Positions 18,130 through 26,249 of a stretch of 35,744 bases of DNA are shown here, piece after piece. This stretch comes from Candidatus Poribacteria bacterium (GTDB taxonomy: Bacteria > Poribacteria > WGA-4E > WGA-3G), in the NCBI GenBank assembly GCA_003635305.1, contig PYJE01000208.1:1-35744 (forward strand), given 5' to 3'. The notes below the pieces were generated by a model. The model did not search any database, was not told where the DNA came from, and saw only the letters and a list, made by a program, of their open reading frames with translations. The position numbers and the translations under genes are program-made. How positions within the stretch are numbered: position 1 is the stretch's first letter; each line of letters starts with the position of its first letter.

Positions 18130-18207
18130 AAAGTTGCAATACCTAGTTAATCACTATAGCTTCAAGCTTGAGAAAAAACGGTCCCACCTACCGTTAGAAC
18201 AGGGCAC

Positions 18208-18478
18208 GGCGAGGGACAGGCCCTCGCCCTACGGTGAGGGAAGAATCCTCTGTAGTTCGGGATCGCCAGATCCCGAACATAAACCAGACCCTCGCCCTAC
18301 GCGAGGCGAGAATCTCCCGATACCGTCGCGCGGGGGCCTGTCCCCCGCGAACGTTTTTGGGTAGAACAGGGCACGGCGAGGGACAGGCCCTCGCCCTACG
18401 GTGAATGGAACGGTTCTCGCTACGGACAGGGACAGCTTAAATTGAAACGTAGCGCGGGGGCCTGTCCCCCGCGAACGT
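18208..18478. repeat. Composite block of GTAG-palindromes, copy 1
   Basis: Collinear with 19377-19597: GGCGAGGGACAGGCCCTCGCCCTACGGTGAGGG...TAGTTCGGGATCGCC..ATCCCGAACA...ACCAGACCCTCGCCCTACGCG...GCGCGGGGGCCTGTCCCCCGCGAACGTTTTT. Confidence 0.9.
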
Positions 18479-18537
18479 TGTTGCTCAAGAAGCACCCTCT
18501 CCACCTCAAACCGAAGGACAGGAAACCCTCAGGGCCC

Positions 18538-19275
18538 CTAGTCGGATTTACCCTTTTTCTTCGGACGATACTCGGTCAGGTGCGGCGGCAGCGGCAGATA
18601 TTTCCGCCCCGCTTTCCGCTCTTTTTCCGATATCTCTGCCAAGTGCTCATAGAGTTCATCAATAGTTTTGAACTCCGCGTTAATTTCCCGCTTGATGCGG
18701 TAGCACTCTTCAAGCACCGGATCCGTGTAAGTCTCCGGATCGAAGCCGGGGAGATAACACTTTCCAACGAATTCTTCTTTCATGACAAGTTCCTCCATGA
18801 GGCGTGTCGGTGTGCAGATAGTGACAGGCCGAAAGCCTGATGCCTCGCACACGCGGTTAATTTGCCTGAGCTGATTTTCATTCACAAGATGCTTGTGGTT
18901 CCATGAAACGAGGTAGTCCACACCATGCACCGTGGCGATGGCGATGTGCTCAGCATCCGCTTCCGAGTTTTCTGGCACGGCACGTGCTGCAACCAGCTGC
19001 CGCACGAGTGCACGCGCCTGCGAGGATAGAGACAAATTGGGTAAATGTGCTACCAGTGCCTCCCGTTTCCTTGCTTGCATCGCGTCTCCTCTGCGAATTT
19101 CAATGAAGACTGAGTCGGAAACCACAAACGTAAATTGATGCTGGTAGTCCTTCCAAAAACGGCGACTTTCCGCTTGCCACAGGGCGAGCTGTGGGTTGTT
19201 GCTGGGGTCTGCCACCGAGTAACTGATAACCGTCGGATCCAGATAGACCCACGGTTTTTGGGCATAAGTTAACAT
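18538..19275 (-). CDS. PIN-domain (VapC-like) protein with fused C-terminal antitoxin-like domain
   Basis: PIN acidic motifs VYLDPTVISY, SDSVFIEIRRGD, EADAEHIAIAT, DYLVSWNHKHLVN; PIN-family terminal motif ICTPTRLME; then DPVLEECYRIKREINAEF...KERKAGRKYLPLP, resembling small partner proteins encoded beside such PIN genes. Confidence 0.7.
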   Translation of the reverse strand: MLTYAQKPWVYLDPTVISYSVADPSNNPQLALWQAESRRFWKDYQHQFTFVVSDSVFIEIRRGDAMQARKREALVAHLPNLSLSSQARALVRQLVAARAVPENSEADAEHIAIATVHGVDYLVSWNHKHLVNENQLRQINRVCEASGFRPVTICTPTRLMEELVMKEEFVGKCYLPGFDPETYTDPVLEECYRIKREINAEFKTIDELYEHLAEISEKERKAGRKYLPLPPHLTEYRPKKKGKSD

Positions 19276-19281
19276 ATAAGC

Positions 19282-19310
19282 ATTATACCACTATTTTCCC
19301 CGAATGTCCA
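19282..19310 (-). promoter_or_regulatory. Promoter of the PIN-fusion gene, positioned for a leaderless transcript
   Basis: Minus strand TGGACA-N17-TATAAT with extended -10 TGG; TATAAT is 6 nt from the ATG at 19275. Confidence 0.6.
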
Positions 19311-19376
19311 GAAAATCTCGCGGGAACGTAGCGCGGGGGACAGGCCCCCGCGAACGTTTCTGGGAAGATCTACGTT

Positions 19377-19597
19377 GGCGAGGGACAGGCCCTCGCCCTA
19401 CGGTGAGGGATGCCTCCTCTGTAGTTCGGGATCGCCTGATCCCGAACAGACACCAGACCCTCGCCCTACGCGCCGCGAAAATCTCCCCATACCGTAGCGC
19501 GGGGGCCTGTCCCCCGCGAACGTTTTTAGGGAGACCGGGACACGGCGAGGGACAGATTAAATTGAAACGTAGCGCGGGGGCCTGTCCCCCGCGAACG
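19377..19597. repeat. Composite block of GTAG-palindromes, copy 2 (direct repeat of 18208-18478)
   Basis: Same order of elements as copy 1, with an internal deletion bounded by GGGACAG. Confidence 0.9.
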
Positions 19598-19669
19598 TTT
19601 TTGGGGAGACCGGGGCGTGGCGAGGGACAGGCCCTCGCCCTACGATGAAAGGGGAAGACGTTCTTCGCC

Positions 19670-22600
19670 CTACGCGAAGAGCGGCGGCAACTCCCCAACC
19701 AACCGCACCGTCTCCACACTCACATGCATCACCTGCCCAACCAACCGCACAATATATCGCGCATCCACACCATTTGGATCCGCGACAATCCCACTCCCAT
19801 TCGGATCGGGTTTCACGCGATACCTATCGATCACCCATTCTAACGCCGAACGCGTCCCCAAACGATAGTCAAACACTTCAGGAGGAATATCCACTACCGT
19901 CAAGGATTCATTGTAGCGGAGCTGCGTCTTGTCTTTTGACAACGCCATCTTCTCCACATGCCAGTTGAGCGGCGGTGTCTCAACAACCTTCGGCATCACG
20001 TCGAGTGCTTCATAGTTGACGTGCAGTTCTGCCAAGGCGCGCCCGATTTCAACAAACCGCCAAAACTCTGGGGCGAAGGGGAGATGCGGCAGATCATGCT
20101 TGAGATTTACCTGATACGTCTCGCGATACTCAGGATGATGCAAGACAGCGTAGTTATAGTGGAAAATATCCCACTTCGTGAGGGTATCGTCGGCATAATG
20201 CGCGCGGAACTGCGATAATGCCCAGTCGGTGATGTTTTCTCGACGGTTTGTGCCATCTTCATCGTAGGTGTAGAAGGGGAAACACTGCGTTTTTTCAAGC
20301 AAATCGATGCACGGAATCTTGTCAACGATGAGTGTCTGAAAAGGTTTGTTGCTTGCAATACCACTGACACAAATCACGCGATTTTCCTGTTCGGTTTCCA
20401 ATGTTGGAAAGATAGAGGGCATCACATAAACCCTTTGGTTCATCAACCTGTCAAAATAGAGATGCGATTTAGTGAACGGACGATACAGAGACGCGCGAAT
20501 CTTTTCCGGCGAAAACGTCACTTGTTTGCCTTTTTTCAATTCCGCTTTCAGCCTATCTGTCCACTTGATTTTGGTGCGATCCGTATTCACAAAATCGTTG
20601 ACAGCGAGCTGCCGGTCGGTGCGGCGTTCCCACCGAGATGTCTCGGCGTTATAGAACTCTATCATCCGCGTCATATGTTCTCGCAGCGCGGCTTCCTTGA
20701 AATGGTAAACCCATGCATCCCGACTAGTCACGACACCGAGGCTGTAGGTTTTAAAGAGCGCGCCTTCAACATCGCCTTTCGCCGCCTTTGCCGTTTTGGT
20801 GCCCATGGGCAGGAACGTCTCAAAGTCATCGCGGAGGCCCTCGGTGAGCCACATCTGACGTGCATTCGGTTGAAGCTCTCGCCATGTCACGTTGCCGACA
20901 TGCGCGCGGTCTGCTAGAAATTGAAAGGTGCGTTCTTTCCGAACCTCAGCGGTTTCGTCGTTATAGCAAATGCGCGCCTTGCCTTCGCGCGGCTGTCCTG
21001 TTTTCACGAGGAAATTGATACTCACGCCGACTTGGATGCCGAACACGTTGGAATCCCCCGGCTGTCCTTTACGGATATTACCACCGAGATTCAGCAGATA
21101 GAGGGTATCAAATTCCTCGACGAGGCACTGCCGCATCCCATCGAACATCTCTGCATCCAGAAAACTGTTGTTCGTGATAAACGCGATGATGCCCTCGGGT
21201 CCAATTTTGTCCGATGCCCAGCGGAGAGATTTCACGTATGGATCGTAAAGTTTATTTTTCAGTTGCGCGGTAGAGGCGGCTGCGTAGGTGGCCCGCACGC
21301 GATTATCCACTGCCTCGTGCGGACGGTTCTTGTTATTATCGTTCTCGTTCGCCTGACTCGCATTGTAAGGCGGATTGCCGATAACGACGAACATCGGCGT
21401 ATCCTTCTGCTCTTGAACGCGCAACGTATTTTCAGCCGTCAGGAAGGCGAAGTTTCCAGTCTGATTCGGCGCGTCCATCAAACCGAAGGTATCGAACGTA
21501 TCCACGAAGCAGATGTGCTTGAAGGGTTCGTATCGCCCCATTTTCTCGTAATAGGCATGCTCGATGTTCATCGAGGCGATATAATATGGCAACAGCATCA
21601 CCTCGTTGCAGTGGAGCTCCCCTTTGTATTTCTTGTCCAGCGCGATGCCTGGGATGTCTTGCATCAGGCGAACGATGAAGTTGCCGGTGCCGACGAACGG
21701 ATCGATGATATGCACACCGGTATCAGCCAGCGACTTGCCGAAGTGAGTTTTCAGGATATGCTGGACGCTATTCACCATGAAATCAACGATGGGTTGCGGG
21801 GTATAGACAACGCCGTGCCTATCGGCATCCTTGACAGAGAAGTCTTGGAAAAAGCGTTGATAGAGGGTGTTGAGGAATTCCTGCTTCTGCGAAAAATCTG
21901 TCAAGGTGCTGGCGGTTTTTTCGATGGCCTCGTAAAAAGGCTGCAGTTCGCGGAAAAACTGATTGCGATTGAGCGCGTGCTGCGTCAGCACGCGAATGAC
22001 GTTCTCAATCTCGCGTGCGATGATATTCCGATGCGTAAAATCGAGGTTATCGAAGACAGTGCGGAAGATGCGTTCCGTCATGAGATGCTGCGCGAGCATG
22101 CGTTCCACCTCTGCCTCGGCGAGGTTCGGGTTGATTGCGTCTCGGCATTGCTGATGGAAGTGCGCGAACGCCTCGCGGAAGGCGGCGGTATTCTGGCGTT
22201 CGGTTTGGATGAGCGTCTCCAGTTTCGCGCCGAGTTCGGGGATGGTATCTTGGAACGTATTGACAGCGGCATCCCATTCGGCGAGATTTTCCTCGGTGTA
22301 AGCGAAAAAGGTTTGGAGCAGATGGATGAGATTCTGCCTGTCGGTGATGTCCAGATCGAGGACAAGTGCGCCGTTTTGGTAGAGGATGGCGCGGTGCGGG
22401 GTTTGGAAGATGATGTTTTTCGCCGGATACCCCGTTGTCAACTTCTGCTGTGCTTCGGTGGAGAGTTCATCAAGGAGATCCTTCGCTTCCCAGTGGCCAA
22501 AAATGAGTCCGAAGTCGGTGACGATTTCACCATCGATGCGGATGTGGTTGCCGTTAGGTGTGGTGCGCGTCTTCTCGCATATCAGCGTTAAGCCGCGGAG

Positions 22601-22735
22601 TGTTGCGTAGTGTTGCAACAGATTTTGGAAGGCGACGCGGACGGCTCCTTCGTGTTGTGCGCCGAGGTTGGTATATTGGCGGAGTTCGGCGTAATAGGTT
22701 GTGATGGGTTTGTGTGTCGGTTTGATGTTAAGCAT
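19670..22735 (-). CDS. Single-chain restriction-modification enzyme (type IIG / type ISP-like N6-adenine methylase with N-terminal PD-(D/E)XK-like nuclease)
   Basis: 1021 aa; nuclease-like TDFGLIFGHWEAKD, MTase motif I DPFVGTGNFIVRL, motif IV NPPY; no P-loop helicase motifs seen; GGGAGG RBS. Confidence 0.8.
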   Translation of the reverse strand: MLNIKPTHKPITTYYAELRQYTNLGAQHEGAVRVAFQNLLQHYATLRGLTLICEKTRTTPNGNHIRIDGEIVTDFGLIFGHWEAKDLLDELSTEAQQKLTTGYPAKNIIFQTPHRAILYQNGALVLDLDITDRQNLIHLLQTFFAYTEENLAEWDAAVNTFQDTIPELGAKLETLIQTERQNTAAFREAFAHFHQQCRDAINPNLAEAEVERMLAQHLMTERIFRTVFDNLDFTHRNIIAREIENVIRVLTQHALNRNQFFRELQPFYEAIEKTASTLTDFSQKQEFLNTLYQRFFQDFSVKDADRHGVVYTPQPIVDFMVNSVQHILKTHFGKSLADTGVHIIDPFVGTGNFIVRLMQDIPGIALDKKYKGELHCNEVMLLPYYIASMNIEHAYYEKMGRYEPFKHICFVDTFDTFGLMDAPNQTGNFAFLTAENTLRVQEQKDTPMFVVIGNPPYNASQANENDNNKNRPHEAVDNRVRATYAAASTAQLKNKLYDPYVKSLRWASDKIGPEGIIAFITNNSFLDAEMFDGMRQCLVEEFDTLYLLNLGGNIRKGQPGDSNVFGIQVGVSINFLVKTGQPREGKARICYNDETAEVRKERTFQFLADRAHVGNVTWRELQPNARQMWLTEGLRDDFETFLPMGTKTAKAAKGDVEGALFKTYSLGVVTSRDAWVYHFKEAALREHMTRMIEFYNAETSRWERRTDRQLAVNDFVNTDRTKIKWTDRLKAELKKGKQVTFSPEKIRASLYRPFTKSHLYFDRLMNQRVYVMPSIFPTLETEQENRVICVSGIASNKPFQTLIVDKIPCIDLLEKTQCFPFYTYDEDGTNRRENITDWALSQFRAHYADDTLTKWDIFHYNYAVLHHPEYRETYQVNLKHDLPHLPFAPEFWRFVEIGRALAELHVNYEALDVMPKVVETPPLNWHVEKMALSKDKTQLRYNESLTVVDIPPEVFDYRLGTRSALEWVIDRYRVKPDPNGSGIVADPNGVDARYIVRLVGQVMHVSVETVRLVGELPPLFA

Positions 22736-22769
22736 GCGTTTTCCTCCCGAATTTGGTTATGTTATGAGA

Positions 22770-22798
22770 ATTATAACGTGAGTTGGCAAAAATTGCAA
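22770..22798 (-). promoter_or_regulatory. Sigma70-type promoter of the RM gene
   Basis: Minus strand TTGCAA-N17-TATAAT. Confidence 0.6.
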
Positions 22799-22817
22799 GC
22801 GAAAATTGTTTGGGGAG

Positions 22818-22846
22818 TTGACAATTAAAATATTTTCGGCTATAAT
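22818..22846 (+). promoter_or_regulatory. Consensus sigma70 promoter P1 upstream of the atp operon
   Basis: TTGACA-N17-TATAAT, perfect consensus. Confidence 0.75.
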
Positions 22847-22900
22847 GCATTAGGATGTGGAACTAGAAATCCGCGCTTCGTAAAAAAATTCAAAATTTTT

Positions 22901-22929
22901 TTGCATTTTTTTAATTTTTGTGGTATAAT
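22901..22929 (+). promoter_or_regulatory. Sigma70 promoter P2 upstream of the atp operon
   Basis: TTGCAT-N17-TATAAT with extended -10 (TGGTATAAT) in a strongly AT-rich tract. Confidence 0.7.
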
Positions 22930-23007
22930 ATATAGCGTTGTCTAATGTGAAAGTTACGCGTTTTCAAAGCGCGGCTACCGGGGAGTCTGCTTCGAGAGGG
23001 AATTGCG

Positions 23008-23301
23008 ATGTTTAAGCGGCGGATGAAACAGTTCAAACACGAGAATATCGGCATGTTCGACCTCGCTTCGATTGGGCTAACGCTTGCCTTAGCGATTGGC
23101 ATTGGCGCGTTCGGCGGGAAGTGGCTCGGTGGGAAATTAGGCAGCGAGACGGTTGGGTTGTTTATCGGTTTCGGGATGGGCGTTACGGCGGGCTTCATGG
23201 AGATGTTCCGCGCCGTTGCGCGGTGGAACCGACATCTGGAAGAGGAAGAGAAACAGCGGCGTGAGGGACAGCGTCGGGAACAGAAGGACCCGCCTCGATG
23301 A
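23008..23301 (+). CDS. atpZ: AtpZ/AtpI-family F0F1 ATPase-associated membrane protein
   Basis: Two TM helices, FDLASIGLTLALAIGIGAFGGKWLGGKLG...GLFIGFGMGVTAGFMEMFR; first gene of the atp operon. Confidence 0.75.
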   Translation: MFKRRMKQFKHENIGMFDLASIGLTLALAIGIGAFGGKWLGGKLGSETVGLFIGFGMGVTAGFMEMFRAVARWNRHLEEEEKQRREGQRREQKDPPR

Positions 23302-23702
23302 GTTCTGCTTTTGAAGTGGATGACCGGTTTATCCGACACATCTATATTTTGAGCATCATCTTCACGGTGCTGATTGCCGGGTTACTTTTCTGGTTTGAGC
23401 GGCGTGCGGTGCCGAGTTTTCTCATCGGCAGTGCCATCAGCCTGAGCATGCTCTGGTCTGTGGAGTTTGTCGTTCGCAGGCTGGTTCGGCCTGGGAAATC
23501 GGTGCGGACGAAATACCTGCTCGGTGCAATCGCGCTGGGCAAGTACGCAGTGCTTGGCGGCTGCCTCTATCTGCTCTTTAAAATGGAGTGGCGGAACGAC
23601 TATGCCCTCGCAGGAGGGATTGCTTTAACGCAAGTTGCAATCATCTTTAAAGCGATGGGGCTCATCGTGTCCCATTTCTCAAACGCGAAAAACGAAAAAT
23701 GA
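23298..23702 (+). CDS. atpI: ATP synthase subunit I-like membrane protein
   Basis: 134 aa with four hydrophobic helices; ATGA overlaps with both neighbouring atp genes. Confidence 0.65.
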   Translation: MSSAFEVDDRFIRHIYILSIIFTVLIAGLLFWFERRAVPSFLIGSAISLSMLWSVEFVVRRLVRPGKSVRTKYLLGAIALGKYAVLGGCLYLLFKMEWRNDYALAGGIALTQVAIIFKAMGLIVSHFSNAKNEK

Positions 23703-24526
23703 TAAAACGATTGTGTATCTTTTTAACTTTCGGCATGAGCCTTGCAAGGTTCGGATGGGCAGCGGAAGACGCGCACCGTTCATGGCTCAAGCCGCTTTCA
23801 GATGTGCTACCGAATACCCTCATTCCGGAGCCAGAGCGGTGGCATCAACCAGATCTGATTGCGAATACCTACTTCGCCGTTGTGCTGCTCGCTGTGCTTT
23901 TTATTTTGGCGACGCGCAACCTGAAGCGGCTTCCGGAAGGGAAAGGACAAACCTTGTTGGAGCTGTTTGTCGGTGGGATAATGGATTTCTTCGGGGGCAT
24001 CCTCGGTGAACATGGCAGGAAGTACGTGCCGTTTGTCGGTTCCTACTTTATCTTTATTATCACACTGAATTACTTGGGGTTGATTCCCGGTTTTCAGTCC
24101 CCGACTGCAGATCTGAATACCACGCTCGCCCTCGGCATTACCGCCGTGCTCGGCGTTCAAATTATCGCTATCAAAGAAAACGGATTCGGCGGTTATCTGA
24201 AGCATCTTCTGGGGGATCCGCCGTGGTTGGGGATTCTGATGTTTCCGCTAGAAGTGATTGCGCAGCTTTCACGCGCCGGCTCGCTTGCTATTCGGCTCTT
24301 CGGGAATATCTTCGGGGAGGAATCGGTTATTATTGAGTTGACGAAACTGGGGCTCATCGTGACGATTGCCTCTATCCCGTTTTTACCTGTGCAAGTCCCG
24401 ATGCTCTTCTTTGGGCTGTTCGGCGGTTTTCTGCAGGCGTTCGTTTTCACGCTTTTAACCACAATTTACATTGTGCTGTTTGTAGAGCACGATGCGGATG
24501 CGCACGGTGCTGAGGCGCATCATTGA
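23699..24526 (+). CDS. atpB: F0F1 ATP synthase subunit a
   Basis: Essential-Arg motif SLAIRLFGNIFGEE; LNYLGLIPGFQSPTADLNTTLAL; likely N-terminal signal peptide. Confidence 0.93.
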   Translation: MIKRLCIFLTFGMSLARFGWAAEDAHRSWLKPLSDVLPNTLIPEPERWHQPDLIANTYFAVVLLAVLFILATRNLKRLPEGKGQTLLELFVGGIMDFFGGILGEHGRKYVPFVGSYFIFIITLNYLGLIPGFQSPTADLNTTLALGITAVLGVQIIAIKENGFGGYLKHLLGDPPWLGILMFPLEVIAQLSRAGSLAIRLFGNIFGEESVIIELTKLGLIVTIASIPFLPVQVPMLFFGLFGGFLQAFVFTLLTTIYIVLFVEHDADAHGAEAHH

Positions 24527-24668
24527 TTGTTTCAAGCAGAATTTACGCGAAATTCCTCGTTCCTATACGTTAGAGGCGCGTTGACAGCGCGCACGGTGTA
24601 GGAAGCGTGGTTTGCGTAAGTTCCAATAATAATAGGAAGACCTGAAAGTTTAAGGAGGCTTTCTGATA

Positions 24669-24965
24669 ATGATTTATCTAGCTGTTTTGGCATTTGGCGT
24701 GACTTTGGGGTTGCCAATTGCCGTGATTTTCGCATCAACCGCTCAAGGCAGGGCCACGAGCACTGCGCTTGAGGGCATCGCCCGTCAACCGGAATCTGCT
24801 CCCCGCATCCAGACTGCGATGATTATCGGTTTGGCACTTATTGAATCGCTCGTTATCTACGCGCTGTTGATGTTCTTCATCTTGCAGGCGAAACTTCCCG
24901 AAGGCGACGTGTTAAAGCAGATGATCGACTCTGATGCACAACGTGTCACGACGCAACAGCGGTAG
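24669..24965 (+). CDS. atpE: F0F1 ATP synthase subunit c
   Basis: ALEGIARQPE loop, GLALIESLVIYALL ion-binding helix; AGGAGG RBS. Confidence 0.92.
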   Translation: MIYLAVLAFGVTLGLPIAVIFASTAQGRATSTALEGIARQPESAPRIQTAMIIGLALIESLVIYALLMFFILQAKLPEGDVLKQMIDSDAQRVTTQQR

Positions 24966-24993
24966 GTTAACGGAAGACCACGGGGTACGAACG

Positions 24994-25638
24994 ATGGTAA
25001 CAAAAAACTACCAAACCCTGCGCTGTCTGTGCGCGCCGCTTTGGCTCGCGGTTTGTGTCATGCTGATGGGTTTCGCGGCGGTGAATGCATTTGCCGCTGA
25101 CGAAGCCCCCGCTGAGGGAGGGGGAATCCTCGCTCTTATCGGCATCGACCCGCAGACGATTATCATCCAGGTCATCGGTTTCCTCGTTGTTCTTGGGGTG
25201 CTCTGGAAGTTTGTATTCGGCAAGGTCGGCGGGCTTCTGGAGGAACGTCGCAACGAGATTGCGCAGCAATCGGCGCAGTTGCAGGCGGACCGGGAGGAGT
25301 TGGACCGGCTTACTGCGGAGACGCGGCAACGCTTAAGTGATATTGAAACCGAAGCGCAGGCGAAAATCCAAGCCGCCGTTGAGCAGGGGAATGCGGAACG
25401 CCAGCAGATTCTGGTGCAAGCCCGGCAAGAGGCGGCGGATGAAGTGGAACGAGCCCGCGCGGAAATCCAACGGGAAAAGGATGAGGCTATCTCAGAACTA
25501 CGGGGTGTTGTCGCAGAATTGGCTATTGATGCCGCCGGTAAGATTATCAGTGCGGAGCTCAATGCTGAGAGACACCAGCAGATTATTGATGCCTCTATTC
25601 GTCGGTTGCCTGAGCGAGATACGAACAGGCGGGTATGA
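24994..25638 (+). CDS. atpF: F0F1 ATP synthase subunit b
   Basis: TM helix IIIQVIGFLVVLGVLWKFVFGKVGGLLEERRNEI followed by a long charged coiled coil; start trimmed to MVTKNYQ. Confidence 0.88.
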   Translation: MVTKNYQTLRCLCAPLWLAVCVMLMGFAAVNAFAADEAPAEGGGILALIGIDPQTIIIQVIGFLVVLGVLWKFVFGKVGGLLEERRNEIAQQSAQLQADREELDRLTAETRQRLSDIETEAQAKIQAAVEQGNAERQQILVQARQEAADEVERARAEIQREKDEAISELRGVVAELAIDAAGKIISAELNAERHQQIIDASIRRLPERDTNRRV

Positions 25639-25649
25639 TGCAAAAGTGA

Positions 25650-25673
25650 GGCGCGGTTTCCTACCGCGCCTCT
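25650..25673. repeat. Palindromic hairpin between atpF and atpH
   Basis: GAGGCGCGGT-ttcc(t)-ACCGCGCCTC. Confidence 0.8.
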
Positions 25674-25689
25674 GACTGAGAGGCATAAG

Positions 25690-26229
25690 ATGAGAGATAT
25701 TCGGGTTGCGAAACCTTACGCTCGCGCGCTCTATGATGCCGCCGTTGAGCAGAACGCTTTGCCCGCCGTTGTTGCGGATGTGCGTGGTTTGACAGAGACG
25801 ATGGAGCAGTCTGAAGAATTCGCGCAGTTCCTCAGCAGCCCCCTCCTGTCACCGCAAATGAAAGGCGAGACGTTTCAGAACCTTTTTGCCGAGAGCGTGC
25901 ATCCGCTGACGCTGAATTTCCTGCGTCTGCTGGCGTTGAAACAGCGGGAACGCTATCTTCTTGCGATAGGCGAGGTGCTACTGGCCATTGTCGATGAAGC
26001 CGCCGGGCGGCTCGTCGCGAAAGTGACAACGGCTGTTTCGATGACAGCGGCGCAGCAGGCAGAACTCGCACAGCAATTGCGCGCGTATTCGGGAAAAGAG
26101 GTGCGGCTTGAAACAACGGTTGACGCGGCGGTTCAGGGCGGCTTCATTGTGCAGCTCGACGATACCGTTTTTGATGCAAGCGTCGCAACACAACTCCGGC
26201 GTTTGAAGCAGCAGCTTGCAAAAGGGTAA
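25690..26229 (+). CDS. atpH: F0F1 ATP synthase subunit delta
   Basis: [16 protein letters not shown]-terminus, C-terminal [27 protein letters not shown]. Confidence 0.9.
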   Translation: MRDIRVAKPYARALYDAAVEQNALPAVVADVRGLTETMEQSEEFAQFLSSPLLSPQMKGETFQNLFAESVHPLTLNFLRLLALKQRERYLLAIGEVLLAIVDEAAGRLVAKVTTAVSMTAAQQAELAQQLRAYSGKEVRLETTVDAAVQGGFIVQLDDTVFDASVATQLRRLKQQLAKG

Positions 26230-26249
26230 CCACTGGGAGAATTGCAAAT

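Noticed and set aside
18229-18504. 91-aa minus-strand ORF
   Set aside because: Lies inside the palindrome block and encodes repeated RGTGPRATF/GRGPVPRRAL peptides.
20921-22591. 556-aa plus-strand ORF opposite the RM gene
   Set aside because: Fully antisense to a well-supported 1021-aa coding sequence, with no recognisable domain; typical GC-driven mirror ORF.
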